From: Allodiplogaster sudhausi
Lineage: Eukaryota > Nematoda > Chromadorea > Rhabditida > Diplogasteridae
Assembly (NCBI GenBank): GCA_945643635.1
Contig: CALZFC010000019.1
Coordinates: 2,374,501 to 2,438,500 of the forward strand
Length of the DNA: 64,000 nucleotides
Reading direction: 5' to 3'
Below the pieces are notes generated by a model. It saw only the letters and a program-made list of their open reading frames with translations. It was not told where the DNA came from and did not search any database. Position numbers and translations under genes: made by a program. Each line of letters opens with the position of its first letter. Positions within the stretch are counted from its first letter, which is position 1. This document shows positions 34,882 through 48,002 of this stretch, piece by piece.

Positions 34882-37384
34882 AATAATTTTAGACGGTTTG
34901 CGATTTACATTATTACTCAACGATGAGCGAGAAATTTTAGGACACATACTAAAGTCTGAAGAAAGAAACTTCATTTGCGGAATTATCTTGGAACACAGAA
35001 CAAATTTTATGCCCATTTGACATTTTCTCCCACCGAAAAAGGAATTCCAAAACAAATTTCGACGTGAGCCTCGTTAGCTCAGTTGGTAGAGCGTCAGACT
35101 TTTAATCTGAATGTCACGGGTTCAAGCCCCGTACGAGGCTAATAATTTTAGACGGTTTGCGATTTACATTATTACTCAACTATGAGCGAGAAATTTTAGG
35201 ACACATACTAAAGTCTGAAGAAAGAAACTTCATTTGCGGAATTATCTTGGAACACAGAACAAATTTTATGCCCATTTGACATTTTCTCCCACCGAAAAAG
35301 AATTCCAAAACAAATTTCGACGTGAGCCTCGTTAGCTCAGTTGGTAGAGCGTCAGACTTTTAATCTGAATGTCACGGGTTCAAGCCCCGTACGAGGCTAA
35401 TAATTTTAGACGGTTTGCGATTTACATTATTACTCAACGATGAGCGAGAAATTTTAGGACACATACTAAAGTCTGAAGAAAGAAACTTCATTTGCGGAAT
35501 TATCTTGGAACACAGAACAAATTTTATGCCCATTTGACATTTTCTCCCACCGAAAAAGGAATTCCAAAACAAATTTCGACGTGAGCCTCGTTAGCTCAGT
35601 TGGTAGAGCGTCAGACTTTTAATCTGAATGTCACGGGTTCAAGCCCCGTACGAGGCTAATAATTTTAGACGGTTTGCGATTTACATTATTACTCAACGAT
35701 GAGCGAGAAATTTTAGGACACATACTAAAGTCTGAAGAAAGAAACTTCATTTGCGGAATTATCTTGGAACACAGAACAAATTTTATGCCCATTTGACATT
35801 TTCTCCCACCGAAAAAGGAATTCCAAAACAAATTTCGACGTGAGCCTCGTTAGCTCAGTTGGTAGAGCGTCAGACTTTTAATCTGAATGTCACGGGTTCA
35901 AGCCCCGTACGAGGCTAATAATTTTAGACGGTTTGCGATTTACATTATTACTCAACTATGAGCGAGAAATTTTAGGACACATACTAAAGTCTGAAGAAAG
36001 AAACTTCATTTGCGGAATTATCTTGGAACACAGAACAAATTTTATGCCCATTTGACATTTTCTCCCACCGAAAAAGGAATTCCAAAACAAATTTCGACGT
36101 GAGCCTCGTTAGCTCAGTTGGTAGAGCGTCAGACTTTTAATCTGAATGTCACGGGTTCAAGCCCCGTACGAGGCTAATAATTTTAGACGGTTTGCGATTT
36201 ACATTATTACTCAACGATGAGCGAGAAATTTTAGGACACATACTAAAGTCTGAAGAAAGAAACTTCATTTGCGGAATTATCTTGGAACACAGAACAAATT
36301 TTATGCCCATTTGACATTTTCTCCCACCGAAAAAGGAATTCCAAAACAAATTTCGACGTGAGCCTCGTTAGCTCAGTTGGTAGAGCGTCAGACTTTTAAT
36401 CTGAATGTCACGGGTTCAAGCCCCGTACGAGGCTAATAATTTTAGACGGTTTGCGATTTACATTATTACTCAACGATGAGCGAGAAATTTTAGGACACAT
36501 ACTAAAGTCTGAAGAAAGAAACTTCATTTGCGGAATTATCTTGGAACACAGAACAAATTTTATGCCCATTTGACATTTTCTCCCACCGAAAAAGGAATTC
36601 CAAAACAAATTTCGACGTGAGCCTCGTTAGCTCAGTTGGTAGAGCGTCAGACTTTTAATCTGAATGTCACGGGTTCAAGCCCCGTACGAGGCTAATAATT
36701 TTAGACGGTTTGCGATTTACATTATTACTCAACGATGAGCGAGAAATTTTAGGACACATACTAAAGTCTGAAGAAAGAAACTTCATTTGCGGAATTATCT
36801 TGGAACACAGAACAAATTTTATGCCCATTTGACATTTTCTCCCACCGAAAAAGGAATTCCAAAACAAATTTCGACGTGAGCCTCGTTAGCTCAGTTGGTA
36901 GAGCGTCAGACTTTTAATCTGAATGTCACGGGTTCAAGCCCCGTACGAGGCTAATAATTTTAGACGGTTTGCGATTTACATTATTACTCAACGATGAGCG
37001 AGAAATTTTAGGACACATACTAAAGTCTGAAGAAAGAAACTTCATTTGCGGAATTATCTTGGAACACAGAACAAATTTTATGCCCATTTGACATTTTCTC
37101 CCACCGAAAAAGGAATTCCAAAACAAATTTCGACGTGAGCCTCGTTAGCTCAGTTGGTAGAGCGTCAGACTTTTAATCTGAATGTCACGGGTTCAAGCCC
37201 CGTACGAGGCTAATAATTTTAGACGGTTTGCGATTTACATTATTACTCAACGATGAGCGAGAAATTTTAGGACACATACTAAAGTCTGAAGAAAGAAACT
37301 TCATTTGCGGAATTATCTTGGAACACAGAACAAATTTTATGCCCATTTGACATTTTCTCCCACCGAAAAAGAATTCCAAAACAA

Positions 37385-39220
37385 ATTTCGACGTGAGCCT
37401 CGTTAGCTCAGTTGGTAGAGCGTCAGACTTTTAATCTGAATGTCACGGGTTCAAGCCCCGTACGAGGCTAATAATTTTAGACGGTTTGCGATTTACATTA
37501 TTACTCAACGATGAGCGAGAAATTTTAGGACACATACTAAAGTCTGAAGAAAGAAACTTCATTTGCGGAATTATCTTGGAACACAGAACAAATTTTATGC
37601 CCATTTGACATTTTCTCCCACCGAAAAAGGAATTCCAAAACAAATTTCGACGTGAGCCTCGTTAGCTCAGTTGGTAGAGCGTCAGACTTTTAATCTGAAT
37701 GTCACGGGTTCAAGCCCCGTACGAGGCTAATAATTTTAGATGGTTTGAGATTTCTCACCGAAAAAGGAATTCCAAAACAAATTTCGACGTGAGCCTCGTT
37801 AGCTCAGTTGGTAGAGCGTCAGACTTTTAATCTGAATGTCACGGGTTCAAGCCCCGTACGAGGCTAATAATTTTAGACGGTTTGCGATTTACATTATTAC
37901 TCAACGATGAGCGAGAAATTTTAGGACACATACTAAAGTCTGAAGAAAGAAACTTCATTTGCGGAATTATCTTGGAACACAGAACAAATTTTATGCCCAT
38001 TTGACATTTTCTCCCACCGAAAAAGGAATTCCAAAACAAATTTCGACGTGAGCCTCGTTAGCTCAGTTGGTAGAGCGTCAGACTTTTAATCTGAATGTCA
38101 CGGGTTCAAGCCCCGTACGAGGCTAATAATTTTAGACGGTTTGCGATTTACATTATTACTCAACGATGAGCGAGAAATTTTAGGACACATACTAAAGTCT
38201 GAAGAAAGAAACTTCATTTGCGGAATTATCTTGGAACACAGAACAAATTTTATGCCCATTTGACATTTTCTCCCACCGAAAAAGGAATTCCAAAACAAAT
38301 TTCGACGTGAGCCTCGTTAGCTCAGTTGGTAGAGCGTCAGACTTTTAATCTGAATGTCACGGGTTCAAGCCCCGTACGAGGCTAATAATTTTAGATGGTT
38401 TGAGATTTCTCACCGAAAAAGGAATTCCAAAACAAATTTCGACGTGAGCCTCGTTAGCTCAGTTGGTAGAGCGTCAGACTTTTAATCTGAATGTCACGGG
38501 TTCAAGCCCCGTACGAGGCTAATAATTTTAGACGGTTTGCGATTTACATTATTACTCAACGATGAGCGAGAAATTTTAGGACACATACTAAAGTCTGAAG
38601 AAAGAAACTTCATTTGCGGAATTATCTTGGAACACAGAACAAATTTTATGCCCATTTGACATTTTCTCCCACCGAAAAAGGAATTCCAAAACAAATTTCG
38701 ACGTGAGCCTCGTTAGCTCAGTTGGTAGAGCGTCAGACTTTTAATCTGAATGTCACGGGTTCAAGCCCCGTACGAGGCTAATAATTTTAGATGGTTTGAG
38801 ATTTCTCACCGAAAAAGGAATTCCAAAACAAATTTCGACGTGAGCCTCGTTAGCTCAGTTGGTAGAGCGTCAGACTTTTAATCTGAATGTCACGGGTTCA
38901 AGCCCCGTACGAGGCTAATAATTTTAGACGGTTTGCGATTTACATTATTACTCAACGATGAGCGAGAAATTTTAGGACACATACTAAAGAAAGAAACTTC
39001 ATTTGCGGAATTATCTTGGAACACAGAACAAATTTTATGCCCATTTGACATTTTCTCCCACCGAAAAAGGAATTCCAAAACAAATTTCGACGTGAGCCTC
39101 GTTAGCTCAGTTGGTAGAGCGTCAGACTTTTAATCTGAATGTCACGGGTTCAAGCCCCGTACGAGGCTAATAATTTTAGATGGTTTGAGATTTCTCACCG
39201 AAAAAGGAATTCCAAAACAA
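37385..39220 (+). tRNA. trnK-UUU: Cluster of 9 tRNA-Lys(UUU) copies, first copy of a 1836-bp duplication
   Basis: Starts: 37397, 37656 (short), 37793, 38052, 38311 (short), 38448, 38707 (short), 38844, 39096 (short). The unit at 38844 has a 7-bp spacer deletion giving 252 bp. The same nine units in the same order, with the same deletion, follow immediately. Confidence 0.95.
37644..37780 (+). repeat. Short unit, spacer allele B, 137 bp
   Basis: After the terminator the spacer reads GATGGTTTGAGATTTCTC and then joins the shared 5' flank. It resembles the two ends of the long spacer (GACGGTTTGCGATTT and TTCTCCCACCG) joined together, with about 122 bp removed. Allele B is occasional from 14 to 35 kb and is the only short spacer from 37.6 kb to the end. 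Confidence 0.93.
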
Positions 39221-41056
39221 ATTTCGACGTGAGCCTCGTTAGCTCAGTTGGTAGAGCGTCAGACTTTTAATCTGAATGTCACGGGTTCAAGCCCCGTACG
39301 AGGCTAATAATTTTAGACGGTTTGCGATTTACATTATTACTCAACGATGAGCGAGAAATTTTAGGACACATACTAAAGTCTGAAGAAAGAAACTTCATTT
39401 GCGGAATTATCTTGGAACACAGAACAAATTTTATGCCCATTTGACATTTTCTCCCACCGAAAAAGGAATTCCAAAACAAATTTCGACGTGAGCCTCGTTA
39501 GCTCAGTTGGTAGAGCGTCAGACTTTTAATCTGAATGTCACGGGTTCAAGCCCCGTACGAGGCTAATAATTTTAGATGGTTTGAGATTTCTCACCGAAAA
39601 AGGAATTCCAAAACAAATTTCGACGTGAGCCTCGTTAGCTCAGTTGGTAGAGCGTCAGACTTTTAATCTGAATGTCACGGGTTCAAGCCCCGTACGAGGC
39701 TAATAATTTTAGACGGTTTGCGATTTACATTATTACTCAACGATGAGCGAGAAATTTTAGGACACATACTAAAGTCTGAAGAAAGAAACTTCATTTGCGG
39801 AATTATCTTGGAACACAGAACAAATTTTATGCCCATTTGACATTTTCTCCCACCGAAAAAGGAATTCCAAAACAAATTTCGACGTGAGCCTCGTTAGCTC
39901 AGTTGGTAGAGCGTCAGACTTTTAATCTGAATGTCACGGGTTCAAGCCCCGTACGAGGCTAATAATTTTAGACGGTTTGCGATTTACATTATTACTCAAC
40001 GATGAGCGAGAAATTTTAGGACACATACTAAAGTCTGAAGAAAGAAACTTCATTTGCGGAATTATCTTGGAACACAGAACAAATTTTATGCCCATTTGAC
40101 ATTTTCTCCCACCGAAAAAGGAATTCCAAAACAAATTTCGACGTGAGCCTCGTTAGCTCAGTTGGTAGAGCGTCAGACTTTTAATCTGAATGTCACGGGT
40201 TCAAGCCCCGTACGAGGCTAATAATTTTAGATGGTTTGAGATTTCTCACCGAAAAAGGAATTCCAAAACAAATTTCGACGTGAGCCTCGTTAGCTCAGTT
40301 GGTAGAGCGTCAGACTTTTAATCTGAATGTCACGGGTTCAAGCCCCGTACGAGGCTAATAATTTTAGACGGTTTGCGATTTACATTATTACTCAACGATG
40401 AGCGAGAAATTTTAGGACACATACTAAAGTCTGAAGAAAGAAACTTCATTTGCGGAATTATCTTGGAACACAGAACAAATTTTATGCCCATTTGACATTT
40501 TCTCCCACCGAAAAAGGAATTCCAAAACAAATTTCGACGTGAGCCTCGTTAGCTCAGTTGGTAGAGCGTCAGACTTTTAATCTGAATGTCACGGGTTCAA
40601 GCCCCGTACGAGGCTAATAATTTTAGATGGTTTGAGATTTCTCACCGAAAAAGGAATTCCAAAACAAATTTCGACGTGAGCCTCGTTAGCTCAGTTGGTA
40701 GAGCGTCAGACTTTTAATCTGAATGTCACGGGTTCAAGCCCCGTACGAGGCTAATAATTTTAGACGGTTTGCGATTTACATTATTACTCAACGATGAGCG
40801 AGAAATTTTAGGACACATACTAAAGAAAGAAACTTCATTTGCGGAATTATCTTGGAACACAGAACAAATTTTATGCCCATTTGACATTTTCTCCCACCGA
40901 AAAAGGAATTCCAAAACAAATTTCGACGTGAGCCTCGTTAGCTCAGTTGGTAGAGCGTCAGACTTTTAATCTGAATGTCACGGGTTCAAGCCCCGTACGA
41001 GGCTAATAATTTTAGATGGTTTGAGATTTCTCACCGAAAAAGGAATTCCAAAACAA
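39221..41056 (+). tRNA. trnK-UUU: Cluster of 9 tRNA-Lys(UUU) copies, second copy of the 1836-bp duplication
   Basis: Starts: 39233, 39492 (short), 39629, 39888, 40147 (short), 40284, 40543 (short), 40680, 40932 (short). Every start is exactly 1836 bp beyond its partner in the previous block. The unit at 40680 shares the 7-bp deletion, which shows duplication of the whole segment rather than independent mutation. Confidence 0.95.
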
Positions 41057-44000
41057 ATTTCGACGTGAGCCTCGTTAGCTCAGTTGGTAGAGCGTCAGAC
41101 TTTTAATCTGAATGTCACGGGTTCAAGCCCCGTACGAGGCTAATAATTTTAGACGGTTTGCGATTTACATTATTACTCAACGATGAGCGAGAAATTTTAG
41201 GACACATACTAAAGTCTGAAGAAAGAAACTTCATTTGCGGAATTATCTTGGAACACAGAACAAATTTTATGCCCATTTGACATTTTCTCCCACCGAAAAA
41301 GGAATTCCAAAACAAATTTCGACGTGAGCCTCGTTAGCTCAGTTGGTAGAGCGTCAGACTTTTAATCTGAATGTCACGGGTTCAAGCCCCGTACGAGGCT
41401 AATAATTTTAGACGGTTTGCGATTTACATTATTACTCAACGATGAGCGAGAAATTTTAGGACACATACTAAAGTCTGAAGAAAGAAACTTCATTTGCGGA
41501 ATTATCTTGGAACACAGAACAAATTTTATGCCCATTTGACATTTTCTCCCACCGAAAAAGGAATTCCAAAACAAATTTCGACGTGAGCCTCGTTAGCTCA
41601 GTTGGTAGAGCGTCAGACTTTTAATCTGAATGTCACGGGTTCAAGCCCCGTACGAGGCTAATAATTTTAGACGGTTTGCGATTTACATTATTACTCAACG
41701 ATGAGCGAGAAATTTTAGGACACATACTAAAGTCTGAAGAAAGAAACTTCATTTGCGGAATTATCTTGGAACACAGAACAAATTTTATGCCCATTTGACA
41801 TTTTCTCCCACCGAAAAAGGAATTCCAAAACAAATTTCGACGTGAGCCTCGTTAGCTCAGTTGGTAGAGCGTCAGACTTTTAATCTGAATGTCACGGGTT
41901 CAAGCCCCGTACGAGGCTAATAATTTTAGATGGTTTGAGATTTCTCACCGAAAAAGGAATTCCAAAACAAATTTCGACGTGAGCCTCGTTAGCTCAGTTG
42001 GTAGAGCGTCAGACTTTTAATCTGAATGTCACGGGTTCAAGCCCCGTACGAGGCTAATAATTTTAGACGGTTTGCGATTTACATTATTACTCAACGATGA
42101 GCGAGAAATTTTAGGACACATACTAAAGTCTGAAGAAAGAAACTTCATTTGCGGAATTATCTTGGAACACAGAACAAATTTTATGCCCATTTGACATTTT
42201 CTCCCACCGAAAAAGGAATTCCAAAACAAATTTCGACGTGAGCCTCGTTAGCTCAGTTGGTAGAGCGTCAGACTTTTAATCTGAATGTCACGGGTTCAAG
42301 CCCCGTACGAGGCTAATAATTTTAGACGGTTTGCGATTTACATTATTACTCAACGATGAGCGAGAAATTTTAGGACACATACTAAAGTCTGAAGAAAGAA
42401 ACTTCATTTGCGGAATTATCTTGGAACACAGAACAAATTTTATGCCCATTTGACATTTTCTCCCACCGAAAAAGGAATTCCAAAACAAATTTCGACGTGA
42501 GCCTCGTTAGCTCAGTTGGTAGAGCGTCAGACTTTTAATCTGAATGTCACGGGTTCAAGCCCCGTACGAGGCTAATAATTTTAGATGGTTTGAGATTTCT
42601 CACCGAAAAAGGAATTCCAAAACAAATTTCGACGTGAGCCTCGTTAGCTCAGTTGGTAGAGCGTCAGACTTTTAATCTGAATGTCACGGGTTCAAGCCCC
42701 GTACGAGGCTAATAATTTTAGACGGTTTGCGATTTACATTATTACTCAACGATGAGCGAGAAATTTTAGGACACATACTAAAGTCTGAAGAAAGAAACTT
42801 CATTTGCGGAATTATCTTGGAACACAGAACAAATTTTATGCCCATTTGACATTTTCTCCCACCGAAAAAGGAATTCCAAAACAAATTTCGACGTGAGCCT
42901 CGTTAGCTCAGTTGGTAGAGCGTCAGACTTTTAATCTGAATGTCACGGGTTCAAGCCCCGTACGAGGCTAATAATTTTAGACGGTTTGCGATTTACATTA
43001 TTACTCAACGATGAGCGAGAAATTTTAGGACACATACTAAAGTCTGAAGAAAGAAACTTCATTTGCGGAATTATCTTGGAACACAGAACAAATTTTATGC
43101 CCATTTGACATTTTCTCCCACCGAAAAAGGAATTCCAAAACAAATTTCGACGTGAGCCTCGTTAGCTCAGTTGGTAGAGCGTCAGACTTTTAATCTGAAT
43201 GTCACGGGTTCAAGCCCCGTACGAGGCTAATAATTTTAGATGGTTTGAGATTTCTCACCGAAAAAGGAATTCCAAAACAAATTTCGACGTGAGCCTCGTT
43301 AGCTCAGTTGGTAGAGCGTCAGACTTTTAATCTGAATGTCACGGGTTCAAGCCCCGTACGAGGCTAATAATTTTAGACGGTTTGCGATTTACATTATTAC
43401 TCAACGATGAGCGAGAAATTTTAGGACACATACTAAAGTCTGAAGAAAGAAACTTCATTTGCGGAATTATCTTGGAACACAGAACAAATTTTATGCCCAT
43501 TTGACATTTTCTCCCACCGAAAAAGGAATTCCAAAACAAATTTCGACGTGAGCCTCGTTAGCTCAGTTGGTAGAGCGTCAGACTTTTAATCTGAATGTCA
43601 CGGGTTCAAGCCCCGTACGAGGCTAATAATTTTAGACGGTTTGCGATTTACATTATTACTCAACGATGAGCGAGAAATTTTAGGACACATACTAAAGTCT
43701 GAAGAAAGAAACTTCATTTGCGGAATTATCTTGGAACACAGAACAAATTTTATGCCCATTTGACATTTTCTCCCACCGAAAAAGGAATTCCAAAACAAAT
43801 TTCGACGTGAGCCTCGTTAGCTCAGTTGGTAGAGCGTCAGACTTTTAATCTGAATGTCACGGGTTCAAGCCCCGTACGAGGCTAATAATTTTAGATGGTT
43901 TGAGATTTCTCACCGAAAAAGGAATTCCAAAACAAATTTCGACGTGAGCCTCGTTAGCTCAGTTGGTAGAGCGTCAGACTTTTAATCTGAATGTCACGGG

Positions 44001-47000
44001 TTCAAGCCCCGTACGAGGCTAATAATTTTAGACGGTTTGCGATTTACATTATTACTCAACGATGAGCGAGAAATTTTAGGACACATACTAAAGTCTGAAG
44101 AAAGAAACTTCATTTGCGGAATTATCTTGGAACACAGAACAAATTTTATGCCCATTTGACATTTTCTCCCACCGAAAAAGGAATTCCAAAACAAATTTCG
44201 ACGTGAGCCTCGTTAGCTCAGTTGGTAGAGCGTCAGACTTTTAATCTGAATGTCACGGGTTCAAGCCCCGTACGAGGCTAATAATTTTAGACGGTTTGCG
44301 ATTTACATTATTACTCAACGATGAGCGAGAAATTTTAGGACACATACTAAAGTCTGAAGAAAGAAACTTCATTTGCGGAATTATCTTGGAACACAGAACA
44401 AATTTTATGCCCATTTGACATTTTCTCCCACCGAAAAAGGAATTCCAAAACAAATTTCGACGTGAGCCTCGTTAGCTCAGTTGGTAGAGCGTCAGACTTT
44501 TAATCTGAATGTCACGGGTTCAAGCCCCGTACGAGGCTAATAATTTTAGATGGTTTGAGATTTCTCACCGAAAAAGGAATTCCAAAACAAATTTCGACGT
44601 GAGCCTCGTTAGCTCAGTTGGTAGAGCGTCAGACTTTTAATCTGAATGTCACGGGTTCAAGCCCCGTACGAGGCTAATAATTTTAGACGGTTTGCGATTT
44701 ACATTATTACTCAACGATGAGCGAGAAATTTTAGGACACATACTAAAGTCTGAAGAAAGAAACTTCATTTGCGGAATTATCTTGGAACACAGAACAAATT
44801 TTATGCCCATTTGACATTTTCTCCCACCGAAAAAGGAATTCCAAAACAAATTTCGACGTGAGCCTCGTTAGCTCAGTTGGTAGAGCGTCAGACTTTTAAT
44901 CTGAATGTCACGGGTTCAAGCCCCGTACGAGGCTAATAATTTTAGACGGTTTGCGATTTACATTATTACTCAACGATGAGCGAGAAATTTTAGGACACAT
45001 ACTAAAGTCTGAAGAAAGAAACTTCATTTGCGGAATTATCTTGGAACACAGAACAAATTTTATGCCCATTTGACATTTTCTCCCACCGAAAAAGGAATTC
45101 CAAAACAAATTTCGACGTGAGCCTCGTTAGCTCAGTTGGTAGAGCGTCAGACTTTTAATCTGAATGTCACGGGTTCAAGCCCCGTACGAGGCTAATAATT
45201 TTAGATGGTTTGAGATTTCTCACCGAAAAAGGAATTCCAAAACAAATTTCGACGTGAGCCTCGTTAGCTCAGTTGGTAGAGCGTCAGACTTTTAATCTGA
45301 ATGTCACGGGTTCAAGCCCCGTACGAGGCTAATAATTTTAGACGGTTTGCGATTTACATTATTACTCAACGATGAGCGAGAAATTTTAGGACACATACTA
45401 AAGTCTGAAGAAAGAAACTTCATTTGCGGAATTATCTTGGAACACAGAACAAATTTTATGCCCATTTGACATTTTCTCCCACCGAAAAAGGAATTCCAAA
45501 ACAAATTTCGACGTGAGCCTCGTTAGCTCAGTTGGTAGAGCGTCAGACTTTTAATCTGAATGTCACGGGTTCAAGCCCCGTACGAGGCTAATAATTTTAG
45601 ACGGTTTGCGATTTACATTATTACTCAACGATGAGCGAGAAATTTTAGGACACATACTAAAGTCTGAAGAAAGAAACTTCATTTGCGGAATTATCTTGGA
45701 ACACAGAACAAATTTTATGCCCATTTGACATTTTCTCCCACCGAAAAAGGAATTCCAAAACAAATTTCGACGTGAGCCTCGTTAGCTCAGTTGGTAGAGC
45801 GTCAGACTTTTAATCTGAATGTCACGGGTTCAAGCCCCGTACGAGGCTAATAATTTTAGATGGTTTGAGATTTCTCACCGAAAAAGGAATTCCAAAACAA
45901 ATTTCGACGTGAGCCTCGTTAGCTCAGTTGGTAGAGCGTCAGACTTTTAATCTGAATGTCACGGGTTCAAGCCCCGTACGAGGCTAATAATTTTAGACGG
46001 TTTGCGATTTACATTATTACTCAACGATGAGCGAGAAATTTTAGGACACATACTAAAGTCTGAAGAAAGAAACTTCATTTGCGGAATTATCTTGGAACAC
46101 AGAACAAATTTTATGCCCATTTGACATTTTCTCCCACCGAAAAAGGAATTCCAAAACAAATTTCGACGTGAGCCTCGTTAGCTCAGTTGGTAGAGCGTCA
46201 GACTTTTAATCTGAATGTCACGGGTTCAAGCCCCGTACGAGGCTAATAATTTTAGACGGTTTGCGATTTACATTATTACTCAACGATGAGCGAGAAATTT
46301 TAGGACACATACTAAAGTCTGAAGAAAGAAACTTCATTTGCGGAATTATCTTGGAACACAGAACAAATTTTATGCCCATTTGACATTTTCTCCCACCGAA
46401 AAAGGAATTCCAAAACAAATTTCGACGTGAGCCTCGTTAGCTCAGTTGGTAGAGCGTCAGACTTTTAATCTGAATGTCACGGGTTCAAGCCCCGTACGAG
46501 GCTAATAATTTTAGATGGTTTGAGATTTCTCACCGAAAAAGGAATTCCAAAACAAATTTCGACGTGAGCCTCGTTAGCTCAGTTGGTAGAGCGTCAGACT
46601 TTTAATCTGAATGTCACGGGTTCAAGCCCCGTACGAGGCTAATAATTTTAGACGGTTTGCGATTTACATTATTACTCAACGATGAGCGAGAAATTTTAGG
46701 ACACATACTAAAGTCTGAAGAAAGAAACTTCATTTGCGGAATTATCTTGGAACACAGAACAAATTTTATGCCCATTTGACATTTTCTCCCACCGAAAAAG
46801 GAATTCCAAAACAAATTTCGACGTGAGCCTCGTTAGCTCAGTTGGTAGAGCGTCAGACTTTTAATCTGAATGTCACGGGTTCAAGCCCCGTACGAGGCTA
46901 ATAATTTTAGATGGTTTGAGATTTCTCACCGAAAAAGGAATTCCAAAACAAATTTCGACGTGAGCCTCGTTAGCTCAGTTGGTAGAGCGTCAGACTTTTA

Positions 47001-48002
47001 ATCTGAATGTCACGGGTTCAAGCCCCGTACGAGGCTAATAATTTTAGACGGTTTGCGATTTACATTATTACTCAACGATGAGCGAGAAATTTTAGGACAC
47101 ATACTAAAGTCTGAAGAAAGAAACTTCATTTGCGGAATTATCTTGGAACACAGAACAAATTTTATGCCCATTTGACATTTTCTCCCACCGAAAAAGGAAT
47201 TCCAAAACAAATTTCGACGTGAGCCTCGTTAGCTCAGTTGGTAGAGCGTCAGACTTTTAATCTGAATGTCACGGGTTCAAGCCCCGTACGAGGCTAATAA
47301 TTTTAGATGGTTTGAGATTTCTCACCGAAAAAGGAATTCCAAAACAAATTTCGACGTGAGCCTCGTTAGCTCAGTTGGTAGAGCGTCAGACTTTTAATCT
47401 GAATGTCACGGGTTCAAGCCCCGTACGAGGCTAATAATTTTAGACGGTTTGCGATTTACATTATTACTCAACGATGAGCGAGAAATTTTAGGACACATAC
47501 TAAAGTCTGAAGAAAGAAACTTCATTTGCGGAATTATCTTGGAACACAGAACAAATTTTATGCCCATTTGACATTTTCTCCCACCGAAAAAGGAATTCCA
47601 AAACAAATTTCGACGTGAGCCTCGTTAGCTCAGTTGGTAGAGCGTCAGACTTTTAATCTGAATGTCACGGGTTCAAGCCCCGTACGAGGCTAATAATTTT
47701 AGACGGTTTGCGATTTACATTATTACTCAACGATGAGCGAGAAATTTTAGGACACATACTAAAGTCTGAAGAAAGAAACTTCATTTGCGGAATTATCTTG
47801 GAACACAGAACAAATTTTATGCCCATTTGACATTTTCTCCCACCGAAAAAGGAATTCCAAAACAAATTTCGACGTGAGCCTCGTTAGCTCAGTTGGTAGA
47901 GCGTCAGACTTTTAATCTGAATGTCACGGGTTCAAGCCCCGTACGAGGCTAATAATTTTAGATGGTTTGAGATTTCTCACCGAAAAAGGAATTCCAAAAC
48001 AA
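41057..48002 (+). tRNA. trnK-UUU: Cluster of 32 tRNA-Lys(UUU) copies, 655-bp long-long-short trimers
   Basis: Starts: 41069, 41328, 41587, 41846, 41983, 42242, 42501, 42638, 42897, 43156, 43293, 43552, 43811, 43948, 44207, 44466, 44603, 44862, 45121, 45258, 45517, 45776, 45913, 46172, 46431, 46568, 46827, 46964, 47223, 47360, 47619, 47878. From 41316 to 46555 there are eight consecutive long-long-short trimers of exactly 655 bp (8 x 655 = 5240). Two long-short dimers of 396 bp and one more trimer follow. Short copies are at 41846, 42501, 43156, 43811, 44466, 45121, 45776, 46431, 46827, 47223 and 47878. I saw no base differences between trimers. Confidence 0.95.

Larger units (their letters stand above)
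25030..37384 (+). tRNA. trnK-UUU: Cluster of 51 tRNA-Lys(UUU) copies, block 4
   Basis: Copies start at: 25042, 25301, 25438, 25697, 25956, 26215, 26352, 26611, 26870, 27129, 27388, 27647, 27906, 28165, 28303, 28562, 28821, 29080, 29339, 29598, 29857, 29994, 30253, 30512, 30771, 31030, 31168, 31427, 31686, 31944, 32204, 32463, 32722, 32859, 33118, 33377, 33636, 33895, 34154, 34413, 34672, 34809, 35068, 35326, 35585, 35844, 36103, 36362, 36621, 36880, 37139. Short units: 25301, 26215, 28165, 29857, 31030, 32722, 34672. The first eight units form two turns of a 914-bp repeat (long, short, U33A long, long). The last CTATGAG unit of the window is at 35844 and the last defective tRNA before 57 kb is at 34809. 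Unit 31686 has lost one G in its spacer and 31944 has a T5 terminator. Confidence 0.95.

Noticed and set aside
38933..39133. Plus-strand reading frames of 66-68 codons in a few units (also near 31775, 40769, 52628, 57542, 62618)
   Set aside because: They exist only where small indels shift frame, start at TTG, and run into the next tRNA gene. No recognisable protein features.
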